A stretch of 38,425 bases of DNA from Hydromicrobium sp964517765 (GCA_964517765.1 CAZFEN010000011.1:1-38425); one strand, 5' to 3'. Shown: positions 17,545 through 27,358, counted from the first letter of the stretch. Numbers and translations: made by a program. Notes: generated by a model not told the origin, from the sequence alone.

Positions 17545-18280
17545 TGCTTATGGCCCTTTCTATTTCTTTTAGATATGAATCCACTGTTTTGCTGATATCC
17601 TTGCTTGTTGTAATTGGACGGCCCACAACAATGAAATCAGCGCCCTTCGATATTGCCTCTGCGGGGGTGCTTGTCCTTTTCTGATCCCCTTTTTCTTCTT
17701 CAGGTAACCTGACACCGGGAGTCGCGATATAAAAACCAGTGCCAAATTTTTTCCTTACCTCCTCCACTTCATTGGGCGAACATACCACTCCATCTATTCC
17801 TGCGTCCAGTGCAATTTTGGTAAGATTCAATACGGAATGATGAAAATCTCCTTTGAATCCGAGAGCCTTAAGATCACTGTCATCCAGGCTGGTAAGGATG
17901 GTCACCCCGAAAAGAAGGGGCCTGAATTTAGCATCTGCTTTTGCCTGTTCTTCCAGTATTTCTCTGGCTTCCTTAAGCATCTGCATTCCTCCGAGAGTAT
18001 GTATCGTTACTGCGCTTACACTAAGATCCCCTATGGCTCTTGCAGCCTTCCTGACCGTATTGGGTATATCAAGCAGTTTTGCGTCAAGCATCACCTTATA
18101 TCCAAAACTTTTTACGGTACCCACGACCTCCGGCCCTAAGCTGTATATCAATTCGAGGCCTATTTTTAAAGTGGAAACCTTTCCCTGAACCATTTTACAT
18201 AAACTTATAACATCACTTTTTTTGCTGGTATCTACACTTATTATGAGTCTGTCTCTGGGAAAAATTTTTTTGGTCTTCAA
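17537..18280 (-). CDS. pyrF: Orotidine-5'-phosphate decarboxylase
   Basis: Decarboxylates OMP to UMP, the final step. The 247-residue protein is a short, bacterial type I OMP decarboxylase. The catalytic tetrad segment is DAKLLDIPNT (66-75; D66, K68, D71). Near the C-terminus VGRPITTSKD binds the phosphate. Start is TTG at 18280, overlapping the pyrD stop as TTGA, with AGGATCAG upstream. Many well-known actinobacteria have a longer, divergent PyrF; this one is the common short form. Confidence 0.97.
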   Translation of the reverse strand: MKTKKIFPRDRLIISVDTSKKSDVISLCKMVQGKVSTLKIGLELIYSLGPEVVGTVKSFGYKVMLDAKLLDIPNTVRKAARAIGDLSVSAVTIHTLGGMQMLKEAREILEEQAKADAKFRPLLFGVTILTSLDDSDLKALGFKGDFHHSVLNLTKIALDAGIDGVVCSPNEVEEVRKKFGTGFYIATPGVRLPEEEKGDQKRTSTPAEAISKGADFIVVGRPITTSKDISKTVDSYLKEIERAISNA

Positions 18281-19251
18281 GTTCTGATCCTCCCGATCAC
18301 TTCATTGATATCATAAATCTTTCTCGATTCGAGAAAATTTCTTAAACCCTCTATTATCTTTTTTCCCGCATCATATTGTATAAAATTTACGGTACCTATA
18401 CCCACCGCGCTGGCTCCTACTACCAGAAATTCCAGAGCATCTTCCCAGTTAAAAATGCCACCCATTCCAATTACCGGCAGGATTTTTTCGCGCGCCAATG
18501 AGTATACTTTTGCAAGGGCTATCGGCTTTATTGCAGGACCTGAAAGGCCGCCTAAGATATTGCCCAATCCTGGTCTGAATGTCTTTAAATCTACGGCCAT
18601 ACCTACTACTGTATTGATGATGGATACTGCCTGTGCCCCTCCTTCTTTTGCGGCCGCTGCCGCTTCGATTATATTATCCTGATTTGGACTCAGCTTGGCT
18701 ATAACCGGAATGTTTAAAATATTCACGACCGATCCTACTATTTCCTTAACTTCATCAGGAACGGCGCTGAATGCCATTCCTCCTTTTTTGATATTGGGAC
18801 ACGAAAGGTTAAGTTCCGCAGCGATAATTTTTTCCTTAATGTCTTCGATTTTTAAAATCCTGTATGCTATTTTATCGAATTCCTGCTCATCCTGTCCGAA
18901 TATACTCAATATAATTTTTATTCCCAGTTTTTCAGCCTCGGGCAGATGATCCTTTATGAATACATCTATTCCATCATTTTGAAGTCCTATGGAATTAAGC
19001 ACCCCCGAAGCAGTCTCACAGATCCTTGGCGGAGGATTTCCTTCCATGGGTTCCAGTGAGTAACTTTTAGTGGTCACCGCTCCCAGAACGGCGGTATTAT
19101 AAAACTGATTGTATTCCACTCCACAGCCAAAAGTACCAGAACATGCAATTACCGGATTTTCAAGCTTTATTTTTCCAAGCCGGACGGATAGATTAACTCC
19201 GTCTCTTGATCTTGTTATTTCCTCCGAAAACAAGCTTTTCTGCTCAGTCAA
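18277..19251 (-). CDS. pyrD: Dihydroorotate dehydrogenase, class 1B catalytic subunit (PyrD)
   Basis: Oxidises dihydroorotate to orotate; class 1B enzymes pass electrons through PyrK to NAD+. From the chosen start it has 324 residues. FMN- and substrate-binding segments are ACSGTFGCG near the N-terminus, NSIGLQNDG, and ELNLSCPNIKKGG with the catalytic Cys at about 151. GMGGIFNWEDALEF is the C-terminal phosphate-binding loop. An open frame extends back to 19290, but the TTG at 19251 has GGGGGAGGTG about five bases ahead and overlaps the pyrK stop by only 8 bp, so it is the better start. Confidence 0.96.
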   Translation of the reverse strand: MTEQKSLFSEEITRSRDGVNLSVRLGKIKLENPVIACSGTFGCGVEYNQFYNTAVLGAVTTKSYSLEPMEGNPPPRICETASGVLNSIGLQNDGIDVFIKDHLPEAEKLGIKIILSIFGQDEQEFDKIAYRILKIEDIKEKIIAAELNLSCPNIKKGGMAFSAVPDEVKEIVGSVVNILNIPVIAKLSPNQDNIIEAAAAAKEGGAQAVSIINTVVGMAVDLKTFRPGLGNILGGLSGPAIKPIALAKVYSLAREKILPVIGMGGIFNWEDALEFLVVGASAVGIGTVNFIQYDAGKKIIEGLRNFLESRKIYDINEVIGRIRT

Positions 19252-20038
19252 AAAGCACCTCCCCCAGATTGAATGCCGGCCCGTCCTCACAGACCTTCTG
19301 ATAAGAAAATCCTTTGTTGCCTTTTTTTATTTTGACAACACATCCCGCACAGACTCCTACCCCGCACGCCATTTTTTCTTCAAGAAACGCGGTTACTTTA
19401 TTTTTTTTATTCTTATAAATATTTTGCAGGGTTTTTAGCATATCAGAGGGCCCACAGCAGTAAACATCGTAATTTTCAAACGTTTTTGCATTTTCCCATA
19501 TGTAATCGGAAACCAGGCCCTTTTCTCCCCAGGACCCATCTTCGGTCATCACGGCATAGTTTATTTTTAACCGGATCAAATCTTTTTCCCACCTCAGAAA
19601 AGTATTATCCTTGAATCCTGCCCCAAAGAACACATTATTTTTTATTTTGACAGCAATCCTGGCAATGAGATGCAGGGGGGCTATACCTATACCGCCCCCG
19701 ATAAGGAGTATATTTGCTCCGCCGCCGGTCAGGTCCACTGGTTTCCCAAGAGGACCCGCAAAATCCAGCATATCTCCCTGTTCCAGCAGGGAGAGAAACC
19801 TGGTTCCCCTTCCTCTTAGAAGGTATAATATGGAAAAAACATTGAATTTTTTTTCAATATCGAAAATAGCAAAAGGTCTTCTCAGAAAGGGATCAAGCGA
19901 CCCGTCGTAAGAGCATTTCACATTGACAAACTGACCCGCCTGTGCATTCTGGCATATATACGGCGAGAAAACTTCTATCCTGTAAAGATTATCGCCATAT
20001 CTCTCATTAGAAAGTATTTCTCCGCTTAAAAGTTTCAT
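19244..20038 (-). CDS. pyrK: Dihydroorotate dehydrogenase electron-transfer subunit PyrK
   Basis: FAD and [2Fe-2S] subunit that connects class 1B PyrD to NAD+. The 264-residue protein has a ferredoxin-reductase fold: FAD-binding RRPFAIFD (about 74-81), a glycine-rich GGGIGIAPLHLIAR for the NAD domain, and four cysteines for the cluster at about 225, 230, 233 and 250 (CGVGVCAGC and VCEDGP). The ATG overlaps the carB stop in TGATG, so translation is probably coupled. Confidence 0.96.
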   Translation of the reverse strand: MKLLSGEILSNERYGDNLYRIEVFSPYICQNAQAGQFVNVKCSYDGSLDPFLRRPFAIFDIEKKFNVFSILYLLRGRGTRFLSLLEQGDMLDFAGPLGKPVDLTGGGANILLIGGGIGIAPLHLIARIAVKIKNNVFFGAGFKDNTFLRWEKDLIRLKINYAVMTEDGSWGEKGLVSDYIWENAKTFENYDVYCCGPSDMLKTLQNIYKNKKNKVTAFLEEKMACGVGVCAGCVVKIKKGNKGFSYQKVCEDGPAFNLGEVLFD

Positions 20039-23000
20039 CAGTAGTATTCCTGTATAGGTTTAACCTTGACTTTAGAGTTGTATTTCATTTCCTTTATCCC
20101 CTGGACCAGAGCAAGAGCCCCTGATATGGTAGTAACCGAAGGCACATTATGAAGAACCGCAGCTGTCCTGAGATAATATCCGTCGCTCCTGGCAATGCTT
20201 CCCTCCGGAGTATTAATGATTAGGTCGATTTCTCCATTTTTTATCATATCCAGGACATTGGGTCTTCCTTCTCTGATCTTTGGAACCTTCTGACATTTTA
20301 TTCCTTTTTCTTCCAGCGTGTCACCGGTTCCCGTGGTTGAGATAATATTAAAACCGAACTGTGCCAGTTTACTGGCTATTCCGATTATAGCATCCTTGTC
20401 CTTATCATTTACGCTTATAAAAACCGAACCCGAAACCGGAAACACCTGATTGGTAGCGATCTGTGTCTTTGCAAATGCGATTCCAAAACTGCTGTCTATG
20501 CCCATCACCTCTCCGGTAGATTTCATCTCCGGACCCAGTATGGTATCTACACCCGGAAATCTATTAAAGGGCAGCACCGCTTCTTTGATGCTGTAATATT
20601 TTAGTGATGTGGGATCGACTTTTTTGAAATTTATACTTTTTAATTTCCTGCCGGTCATCACCAATGCGGCTATCTTTGCGAGGGGAACACCGATAGATTT
20701 ACTTACGAATGGAACCGTGCGAGACGCACGGGGATTAGCTTCCAGTACGTAAACCACGGAATCTTTTATGGCATACTGGATATTGATCAACCCCACTACT
20801 TTAAGTTCTTTTGCCATCCGGTAGGTGCAGTCTTTGATCACTTCTATTATTTTTTTACTTAATGTAAAAGGCGGCAACACGCAGGCGCTGTCACCTGAAT
20901 GTATTCCAGCTTCTTCTATATGTTCCATGATCCCGCCGATAAATAGTTCTTCTCCGTCATAGATTGCATCGACGTCGACCTCGATTGCCCGCTCCAGAAA
21001 TTTATCGATAAGTACCGGCCTGTCATTGGATACCACTGTCGCATTTTTGACATAATCTATAAGAGTTTTTTCATTATAGACTATATTCATTGCCCTACCT
21101 CCCAGTACATAAGAGGGCCTCACAAGCACTGGATAACCTATTCTTCTGGCAATCTTCTTTGCCTCATCCACATTCATGGCAGTTCCGTTCTCGGCCTGGG
21201 GGATGTTTAATTTTCCAAGCATCAATCCGAATCTTTTACGGTCCTCGGCAAGATCTATGTTGTCAGGTGATGTCCCAAGGATATTTATACCAGCTCTATG
21301 GAGTCTTAAGGCAAGCTTTAACGGGGTCTGTCCCCCGAATTGAACGATAACCCCGAAAGGTTTTTCGGCGCCTACGATATTTAAAACGTCTTCAAAAGTC
21401 AGCGGCTCGAAATACAGTCTGTCCGATGTATCATAATCCGTACTCACGGTCTCTGGATTGCAGTTAATCATTATGGCTTCAAAACCCGCGTCATGAAGGG
21501 CAAAAGAAGCATGGACACAACAATAATCGAATTCTATGCCCTGACCTATACGATTCGGCCCGCTACCAAGGATTACTATTTTCTTTTTTTTGGAAGGTAA
21601 AATCTCATCCTCGGTCTCATAAGTAGAATAATAGTAGGGTGTATAGGCTTCAAATTCGGCAGCGCAGGTGTCCACAGGTTTAAAGGTCGCTTTGATTTTA
21701 AGTTTATTTCTTAAAGTCCTGACTTTATCCTCATTTGTATTGCATAAATACGCAATCTGGATATCGGAATAACCCAGTTTCTTTGCTTCATGCAGCCTTT
21801 CCTTCGTCAAATCTTTGATATCTTCGCATTTAAAACCTTTTTCAAACTCCACAAGCTGTTTTATATTGAATAAAAACCAGGGATCTATCTTCGTATAGTT
21901 AAATATTTCCTCGATACTCATTCCCTTCTCAAAAGCATATTTGATATAAAAAACCCTGTCCTGATTTGGAACGGACAACTTACTTTCAAGAAGTTCTTCC
22001 TTTATATCATTTTTCCCATCGGATCCCAGTCCGTATCTATCTATCTCCAGTGACCTTATTGATTTCTGAAGAGCCTCTTTGAAGGTCCTTCCGATTGCCA
22101 GCACCTCGCCTACGGATTTCATCCTGGTAGTAAGGCTCGGGTCCGTCCCCGGGAATTTTTCGAATGTCCATCTCGGAAATTTAACTACCACATAATCTAT
22201 AGAAGGCTCGAAACATGCCGGTGTCTTTTTAGTGATATCATTCGGAATCTCGTCAAGCGTATACCCTATGGCAAGCTTTGTGGCAATCTTTGCAATGGGA
22301 TAACCAGTTGCCTTGGAAGCCAGGGCACTGCTTCTCGAAACTCTCGGATTAAGTTCAATGACCGCGACTTTTCCGTCTTCGGGATCAACCGCAAATTGTA
22401 TATTCGATCCGCCTGCATTTACGCCTATTTCTCTCATTATCCTTAGGCCCGCGTCTCTTATATTCTGATACTCTTTATATGTAAGAGTCTGAGCGGGCGC
22501 GGCACAAATACTATCTCCCGTATGAACGCCCATGGGATCGAAGTTTTCGATCGAACATATTATGACCACATTATCATTCTTATCTCTCATCATCTCCAGT
22601 TCGATTTCCTTCCAGCCCGCAACGGATTTCTCTACAAGGACCTCGGATCTTGGTGAAATATCAAGACCCCTTGCAACTATTTCCATAAATTCATCTTTAT
22701 TGAATGCAACTCCCCCTCCCATTCCTCCAAGCGTGTAACTGGGTCTTACCACAAGGGGGAACTTTAATTTCCTGCTAAAACTTAAAGCTTCTCTCAGACT
22801 ATGCGCATATCCGCTCGGAGGGACATAGAGGCCTATCTTCGTCATTGCTTCTTTGAATAGTTCCCTGTCTTCTGCCTTATTGATAACATTTATATCTACC
22901 CCTATAAGCTCTACCCCGAATTTTTCCAGCACTTTTTCTTTCGCCAGAGCTGCGGCCATATTCAATCCAGTCTGTCCTCCGAGTGCCGGAAGCAATGCAT

Positions 23001-23250
23001 CCGGTCTCTCTTTTTTAATTATTTTTTCCACAAATTCGGGTGTCAATGGTTCGATATAGGTCCTGTCTGCAAATTCAGGATCCGTCATTATCGTGGCAGG
23101 ATTGCTGTTTACAAGCACCACCTTATAACCTTCCTGCTTCAGGACCTTGCATGCCTGGGTCCCCGAATAATCAAACTCACAGGCCTGTCCGATCACTATC
23201 GGCCCAGAACCTATCAGGAGTATTTTCTTTAAATCTTTTCTCTTCGGCAT
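20038..23250 (-). CDS. carB: Carbamoyl-phosphate synthase large subunit
   Basis: Makes carbamoyl phosphate from bicarbonate, ammonia and two ATP; feeds arginine and pyrimidine synthesis. The 1070-residue length is standard. Two homologous ATP-grasp halves are visible: KILLIGSGPIVIGQACEFDYS at the start of the first, KIVILGSGPNRIGQGIEFDY at about 560 for the second. The allosteric MGS-like domain forms the C-terminus (IISTTGTGDTLEEKGI). ATG start 10 bp after carA. Confidence 0.99.
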   Translation of the reverse strand: MPKRKDLKKILLIGSGPIVIGQACEFDYSGTQACKVLKQEGYKVVLVNSNPATIMTDPEFADRTYIEPLTPEFVEKIIKKERPDALLPALGGQTGLNMAAALAKEKVLEKFGVELIGVDINVINKAEDRELFKEAMTKIGLYVPPSGYAHSLREALSFSRKLKFPLVVRPSYTLGGMGGGVAFNKDEFMEIVARGLDISPRSEVLVEKSVAGWKEIELEMMRDKNDNVVIICSIENFDPMGVHTGDSICAAPAQTLTYKEYQNIRDAGLRIMREIGVNAGGSNIQFAVDPEDGKVAVIELNPRVSRSSALASKATGYPIAKIATKLAIGYTLDEIPNDITKKTPACFEPSIDYVVVKFPRWTFEKFPGTDPSLTTRMKSVGEVLAIGRTFKEALQKSIRSLEIDRYGLGSDGKNDIKEELLESKLSVPNQDRVFYIKYAFEKGMSIEEIFNYTKIDPWFLFNIKQLVEFEKGFKCEDIKDLTKERLHEAKKLGYSDIQIAYLCNTNEDKVRTLRNKLKIKATFKPVDTCAAEFEAYTPYYYSTYETEDEILPSKKKKIVILGSGPNRIGQGIEFDYCCVHASFALHDAGFEAIMINCNPETVSTDYDTSDRLYFEPLTFEDVLNIVGAEKPFGVIVQFGGQTPLKLALRLHRAGINILGTSPDNIDLAEDRKRFGLMLGKLNIPQAENGTAMNVDEAKKIARRIGYPVLVRPSYVLGGRAMNIVYNEKTLIDYVKNATVVSNDRPVLIDKFLERAIEVDVDAIYDGEELFIGGIMEHIEEAGIHSGDSACVLPPFTLSKKIIEVIKDCTYRMAKELKVVGLINIQYAIKDSVVYVLEANPRASRTVPFVSKSIGVPLAKIAALVMTGRKLKSINFKKVDPTSLKYYSIKEAVLPFNRFPGVDTILGPEMKSTGEVMGIDSSFGIAFAKTQIATNQVFPVSGSVFISVNDKDKDAIIGIASKLAQFGFNIISTTGTGDTLEEKGIKCQKVPKIREGRPNVLDMIKNGEIDLIINTPEGSIARSDGYYLRTAAVLHNVPSVTTISGALALVQGIKEMKYNSKVKVKPIQEYY

Positions 23251-23259
23251 AAATCCCTT

Positions 23260-24360
23260 TCAATTTCTACTGGTGAATTTTTTAATGAGTTCGGTGAACT
23301 TGCTAAAAACATATCTTGAGTCATGAGGTCCCGGTTTCCCCTCAGGATGGTTCTGTACGGTAAAAGCATTTATTCCGGTATATCTCAATCCTTCGATTGT
23401 ATTGTCATTTAAATTTATATGGGTTATTTCGCAGCCCGCAATATTTTTTAACGATTTTTCGTCAACCGAAAATCCATGATTCTGCGATGTTATCTCGACC
23501 TTTCCGGTTTCCAGATTTTTGACCGGATGATTGCCTCCGTGATGGCCAAATTTCAGCTTATAAGTCTTTGCACCCAGAGCAAGAGCCAGAAACTGATGCC
23601 CGAGGCAAATCCCGAATATAGGCTTTTCTCCAATCAGTTCTTTTATTGTCGTAATTGCATAACCAACAGCCGAAGGATCACCGGGTCCATTTGAAAGGAA
23701 AATTCCGTCAGGATCATATTTTAAGATTTCTTTCGAACCGGTAGATGCCGGTACAACCGTTATCCTGAAACCCTCCCAATCCAGACATTTAAGAATGCCC
23801 ATTTTTATCCCAAAATCCAGTGCCACCACATTATATTTAAAACCACGTTTTTTAGGATTATAGACATACGGCCTGTCACAGGTAACAAACTTAACGAGAT
23901 CCCTTTTAATGATTGACGGATAGTTATTTAGCTTTTTTTTCAACTCTTTTTTATCAGAGGTTTCGGTTGAAATAATTCCTTTCATCGCACCCTCGAGCCT
24001 TATATGCCTTGTCAACTGTCTCGTATCTATTCCGGCAAGTCCCACTATATTATATTTCTTGAGATAATCTCCGAGACTGCCCTCTGCTCTCCAGTTGCTG
24101 TAATAATCAAAGAATTCTTTTACGATGATGCCCCTGACCTGAATTTTACCGGATTCTACATCCGTGCTGTTTACACCATAATTACCGATCTGGGGATAGG
24201 TCATTGTGATTATCTGTTCGCAGTAAGAAGGATCGGTAAGTATTTCCTGATATCCCATCATAGATGTATTGAATACCACTTCACCAATCGTTTCACCGCT
24301 GCATCCTATATTTGCGCCTTCGAATATTTTTCCATCTTCCAGCATTAAGATTGCTTTCAA
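23260..24360 (-). CDS. carA: Carbamoyl-phosphate synthase small subunit
   Basis: Glutaminase subunit that supplies ammonia to CarB. The 366-residue protein has an N-terminal swivelling domain and a class I glutamine amidotransferase domain. The catalytic triad is C252 in FGICLGHQ (249-256), H338 and E340 in NHPEG (337-341); the oxyanion loop is LSNGPGDP (222-229). Start is TTG at 24360, giving MKAILMLEDG, the normal CarA N-terminus; the ATG five codons in would cut the first strand. Confidence 0.98.
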   Translation of the reverse strand: MKAILMLEDGKIFEGANIGCSGETIGEVVFNTSMMGYQEILTDPSYCEQIITMTYPQIGNYGVNSTDVESGKIQVRGIIVKEFFDYYSNWRAEGSLGDYLKKYNIVGLAGIDTRQLTRHIRLEGAMKGIISTETSDKKELKKKLNNYPSIIKRDLVKFVTCDRPYVYNPKKRGFKYNVVALDFGIKMGILKCLDWEGFRITVVPASTGSKEILKYDPDGIFLSNGPGDPSAVGYAITTIKELIGEKPIFGICLGHQFLALALGAKTYKLKFGHHGGNHPVKNLETGKVEITSQNHGFSVDEKSLKNIAGCEITHINLNDNTIEGLRYTGINAFTVQNHPEGKPGPHDSRYVFSKFTELIKKFTSRN

Positions 24361-24393
24361 GACTTTAAAACCCTTTCTATCTTTTTATATGCA

Positions 24394-25692
24394 TTACTCA
24401 TTCATATAAGCAAGTCTGCCTTTGCTTATGGTGCATATTACTTTTCCCTTTAGCTTCTGCCCGATAAACGCGCTGTTTTTACTTTTTGAGATAAAACTTT
24501 CCCTCTTTATCTCTTCTTCGGCGCCCGTATCTATAACCGTAATATTTGCGGTTTTTCCCACTTCTATTTTTCCTGCATCTATACCTAAGATTTTCGCGGG
24601 TGAGACTGTAATTAAGTTTACCAGCTGGTAGATACTCATCTTTTCTTCGAAGCATAATTTAGTAAAAGCTGCCGCAAACAACGTCTCAAGACCGATTGTT
24701 CCAAAGCTTGCGAGTTTAAAAGTAGTATTCTTTTCAGTATCCAGATGAGGCGCGTGGTCGCTCGCAATAGCATCGATAACTCCCTCTTTCAGGCCACTCA
24801 GGAGCGCCTGCCTGTCTTCCTCGCTTCTAATCGGCGGTTTAACCTTCAAGTTGGTATTAAAGGATGTAAGACAACTGTCATTAAAGAATAGATGATGTGG
24901 GGTCACGTCGCAGGTTATATGTAGTCCCTCTTCTCTGGCTTTTTTTATCATTTCCACTCCGCCCCTGGTGCTTAGATGGGTCACATGTATTCTGGCACCG
25001 CTTTTTCTTGCAAGCATTATATCCCTCGCTATTATAACGTCTTCGCCTAAAGTGGATATCCCTTCAAGCCCCAGCATGGATGAATAATGCCCCTCATGCA
25101 TCAGGCCTCCTTCTGACAGAAAGTAGTCTTCCTCGTGCAATATCAGGGTAAGCCCAAACTGTGTGGAATATCTCATTATCTCATACATTATCCTGCTGTC
25201 GGCCACACATTTTCCATCATCGGAAAAGCCGATTGCACCGGCTTCGGAAAGGATTCCCATCTCGGTAATATCTTTGCCCTTGAGATCCTTAGTCATTGCA
25301 GCCACCGGTAGTATCCTGCAGGCTGCATCATGTGATTTTTCCAGAATATATTTGACGAGCGCGTCACTGTCTATGACAGGATTTGTGTTGGGCATACAGG
25401 CTACCGTGGTTACTCCTCCTTTTACTGCAGCAAGTGCTCCGGTTTCAATGGTTTCCTCGTCTTCGAATCCGGGGTCGCGCAGGTGGACATGCATATCCAC
25501 AAATCCCGGAGAGACAATAAGGCCCTCTGCATTTATTTTGACTGTATCATCTTCGCCGGTTTTTATATTTTCTTTGATGCCGGCAACGATCCCGTCTTTT
25601 ATATAAATATCGGAAACAAACTCCTTGCCCTTCCCGGGATCGATTATCGTACCCGATTTTATCAGTATGTTCTTTTTCTCATTTTTAACCAT
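24394..25692 (-). CDS. pyrC: Dihydroorotase (class I)
   Basis: Cyclises carbamoyl aspartate to dihydroorotate. The 432-residue protein is an amidohydrolase. Zinc ligands are seen in DMHVHLRDPG (67-76; H68 and H70), with ASDHAPH near residue 315 carrying the catalytic Asp. CMPNTNP (99-105) contributes to substrate binding. The length marks it as the longer, Bacillus-like class I rather than the short E. coli class II form. ATG start. It follows pyrB by 46 bp; in many bacteria the two gene products work as a complex. Confidence 0.97.
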   Translation of the reverse strand: MVKNEKKNILIKSGTIIDPGKGKEFVSDIYIKDGIVAGIKENIKTGEDDTVKINAEGLIVSPGFVDMHVHLRDPGFEDEETIETGALAAVKGGVTTVACMPNTNPVIDSDALVKYILEKSHDAACRILPVAAMTKDLKGKDITEMGILSEAGAIGFSDDGKCVADSRIMYEIMRYSTQFGLTLILHEEDYFLSEGGLMHEGHYSSMLGLEGISTLGEDVIIARDIMLARKSGARIHVTHLSTRGGVEMIKKAREEGLHITCDVTPHHLFFNDSCLTSFNTNLKVKPPIRSEEDRQALLSGLKEGVIDAIASDHAPHLDTEKNTTFKLASFGTIGLETLFAAAFTKLCFEEKMSIYQLVNLITVSPAKILGIDAGKIEVGKTANITVIDTGAEEEIKRESFISKSKNSAFIGQKLKGKVICTISKGRLAYMNE

Positions 25693-25738
25693 ATGCTGTC
25701 ACCCATTACCATTAATCATAATTATCTTTAACCTGATA

Positions 25739-26659
25739 TCAACCAAGTATCAAATAAAGTATCGCCATTCTTATTGCAACTCCATAAGTCACCTGTTCTT
25801 CAATTGCAATCTTTTCTCCGAGCTTGCCCCCGACATCCATGACTTCATCAGTGATCTCTATTCCCCTGTTTACCGGTCCCGGATGCATGACCACCGATCC
25901 CGGTTTCATCATTTCAAGCCTTTTCATATCCAGGGTAAGAAACCGGTTATATTCCATCACCGATGGATAAAATTTCCTGTCCTGCCTTTCAAGCTGCATC
26001 CTCAGCATATATAAAATATCGGTATCCTTAATAACCTCGTCGATATTGTGTCTTACCTTCATTTCCGAGTAGTCTTCGGGAAGAAGCATTGTCGGAGCCA
26101 CAATTGTCACTTCCATCCCCATCTTTTCGAATAGATCCATATCCGACCGTGCCACCCTGCTATCCAGGAAATCTCCTACGATAGCCACTTTGAGCCCTTC
26201 GAATTTTCCGAATCTTTTCTTTATGGTATAAAGGTCAAGCAGAGCCTGTGTCGGATGCTGGTATTTGCCATCTCCTGCATTTATCACAGGAACATCGACA
26301 AACCTGTCTATCATCTTAACGGTGCCGCTGTCGCTGTGCCTCATCACAATAAGATCGACATTCATCGAAAGTATGGTTTTAAGGGTATCGATTATCGATT
26401 CACCTTTTTTAAGGCTGCTGGAAGATGAGGAAAAATTAATTATGTCCGCACTCAGCCTTTTTGCAGCAATCTCGAAAGAAGTCTTGGTCCTGGTGCTTGG
26501 TTCGAAAAATAAATTTACGACTGTCTTACCCCGCAGGGTCGGAACTTTTTTTACATCCCTTCTTGATATTTCAAGAAAAGAATCGGCATTGAAGAGTATG
26601 AGTTTTATATCTTCCGGTTCAAGGCTGCCCACATCCACTATACTTTTTTTACTCAGCAT
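25739..26659 (-). CDS. pyrB: Aspartate carbamoyltransferase catalytic subunit
   Basis: Joins carbamoyl phosphate and aspartate, the committed step of pyrimidine synthesis. The 306-residue protein has the carbamoyl-phosphate loop FFEPSTRTKTSFE (51-63), MRHSDSGTV for the 80s loop and GDGKYQHPTQALLDLYT for the phosphate- and domain-bridging region. No pyrI regulatory gene is present, so control is by PyrR attenuation rather than by the E. coli allosteric subunit. ATG start two bases after pyrR. Confidence 0.98.
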   Translation of the reverse strand: MLSKKSIVDVGSLEPEDIKLILFNADSFLEISRRDVKKVPTLRGKTVVNLFFEPSTRTKTSFEIAAKRLSADIINFSSSSSSLKKGESIIDTLKTILSMNVDLIVMRHSDSGTVKMIDRFVDVPVINAGDGKYQHPTQALLDLYTIKKRFGKFEGLKVAIVGDFLDSRVARSDMDLFEKMGMEVTIVAPTMLLPEDYSEMKVRHNIDEVIKDTDILYMLRMQLERQDRKFYPSVMEYNRFLTLDMKRLEMMKPGSVVMHPGPVNRGIEITDEVMDVGGKLGEKIAIEEQVTYGVAIRMAILYLILG

Positions 26660-26661
26660 AT

Positions 26662-27198
26662 TTATTCCCCTTCTACCAGCGTGACGCTGTCTTCACCATC
26701 GGTTTCTTTTAATTTGACCTCAACGGATTCATTATGCGAAGTAGGAAGATTCTTCCCAACATAATCCGCTCTTATGGGAAGTTCCCGGTGACCCCTGTCA
26801 ACAAGAACCACAAGCTGTATCGATTTTGGCCTTCCGAAATCTATTATGGCGTCGAGCGCTGCCCTTATCGTTCTTCCGGTATAGAGTACGTCATCGACCA
26901 GAATCACATTCTTCCCCTCTATGTCAAAGGAGATATCTGTTATCTGGGCAGTTGGTTTTATATTCTTTCCGATATCGTCACGGTAAAAGGTGATGTCAAG
27001 CTTTCCGGTCTCGATTTCTGTACCTTCAAAATTTTTTATATTCTCTGCTATCCTTTTTGCCAGAGGAACCCCTCTTTTTTGAAGACCAATAAAAACCAGG
27101 CTTTCGGAACCTCTGTTTCTTTCAAGAATCTCATGGGAGATCCTCTTTATTACCCTGTCGATATCATTTTCGCTTAATATTTGCGCCTTTTCTTGCAT
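26662..27198 (-). CDS. pyrR: Pyrimidine operon attenuator/uracil phosphoribosyltransferase PyrR
   Basis: Binds pyr leader RNA when UMP is plentiful and promotes transcription termination; often also a weak uracil phosphoribosyltransferase. The 178-residue protein has the PRPP motif VILVDDVLYTGRT (98-110) and the basic patch expected of PyrR. The ATG start has GAGGAGA upstream. It is the first gene of the pyr operon and lies directly after a terminator hairpin and a perfect PyrR-binding loop, so it very probably controls its own operon. Confidence 0.97.
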   Translation of the reverse strand: MQEKAQILSENDIDRVIKRISHEILERNRGSESLVFIGLQKRGVPLAKRIAENIKNFEGTEIETGKLDITFYRDDIGKNIKPTAQITDISFDIEGKNVILVDDVLYTGRTIRAALDAIIDFGRPKSIQLVVLVDRGHRELPIRADYVGKNLPTSHNESVEVKLKETDGEDSVTLVEGE

Positions 27199-27213
27199 AA
27201 CTTCTCCTCATAT

Positions 27214-27245
27214 AAAAAAACCTCCTTACCATAAAGGTAAGAAGG
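27214..27245 (-). terminator. Attenuator terminator of the pyr operon
   Basis: In the minus-strand RNA, CCUUCUUACC (27236-27245) pairs with GGUAAGGAGG (27221-27230) over ten positions with one G-U pair, around a five-base loop, followed by seven U residues (27214-27220). This intrinsic terminator ends 16 bp before the pyrR start, so it must act as an attenuator. Confidence 0.88.
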
Positions 27246-27299
27246 TCAAAATAACTTCTTTATTTTTATATTCTAAAAATATTTTTTTCATTCCTTTTT

Positions 27300-27313
27300 A
27301 GCCTCTCCGGACT
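27300..27313 (-). promoter_or_regulatory. PyrR-binding loop in the pyr leader
   Basis: The minus strand reads AGTCCGGAGAGGCT, which matches the known PyrR RNA consensus ARUCCNGNGAGGYU at all 14 positions. Short complementary arms flank it (TAG with CTA next to the loop; CCTTT with AAAGG further out), giving the expected anti-antiterminator hairpin. The 3' arm AAAAAGG could instead pair with the terminator's left arm at six of seven positions, a plausible antiterminator. Confidence 0.88.
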
Positions 27314-27358
27314 ATTTTAAAGGTAATATTATTTTATTTCGTATTCTACCAAAGAGAT

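Noticed and set aside
18277..19290. Longer form of pyrD starting at 19290
   Set aside because: It would overlap pyrK by 47 bp and add residues absent from the family; the TTG at 19251 has a very strong ribosome-binding site.
20038..23250. Possible fusion suggested by two similar halves of carB
   Set aside because: The two ATP-grasp halves are the normal, ancient duplication of this enzyme.
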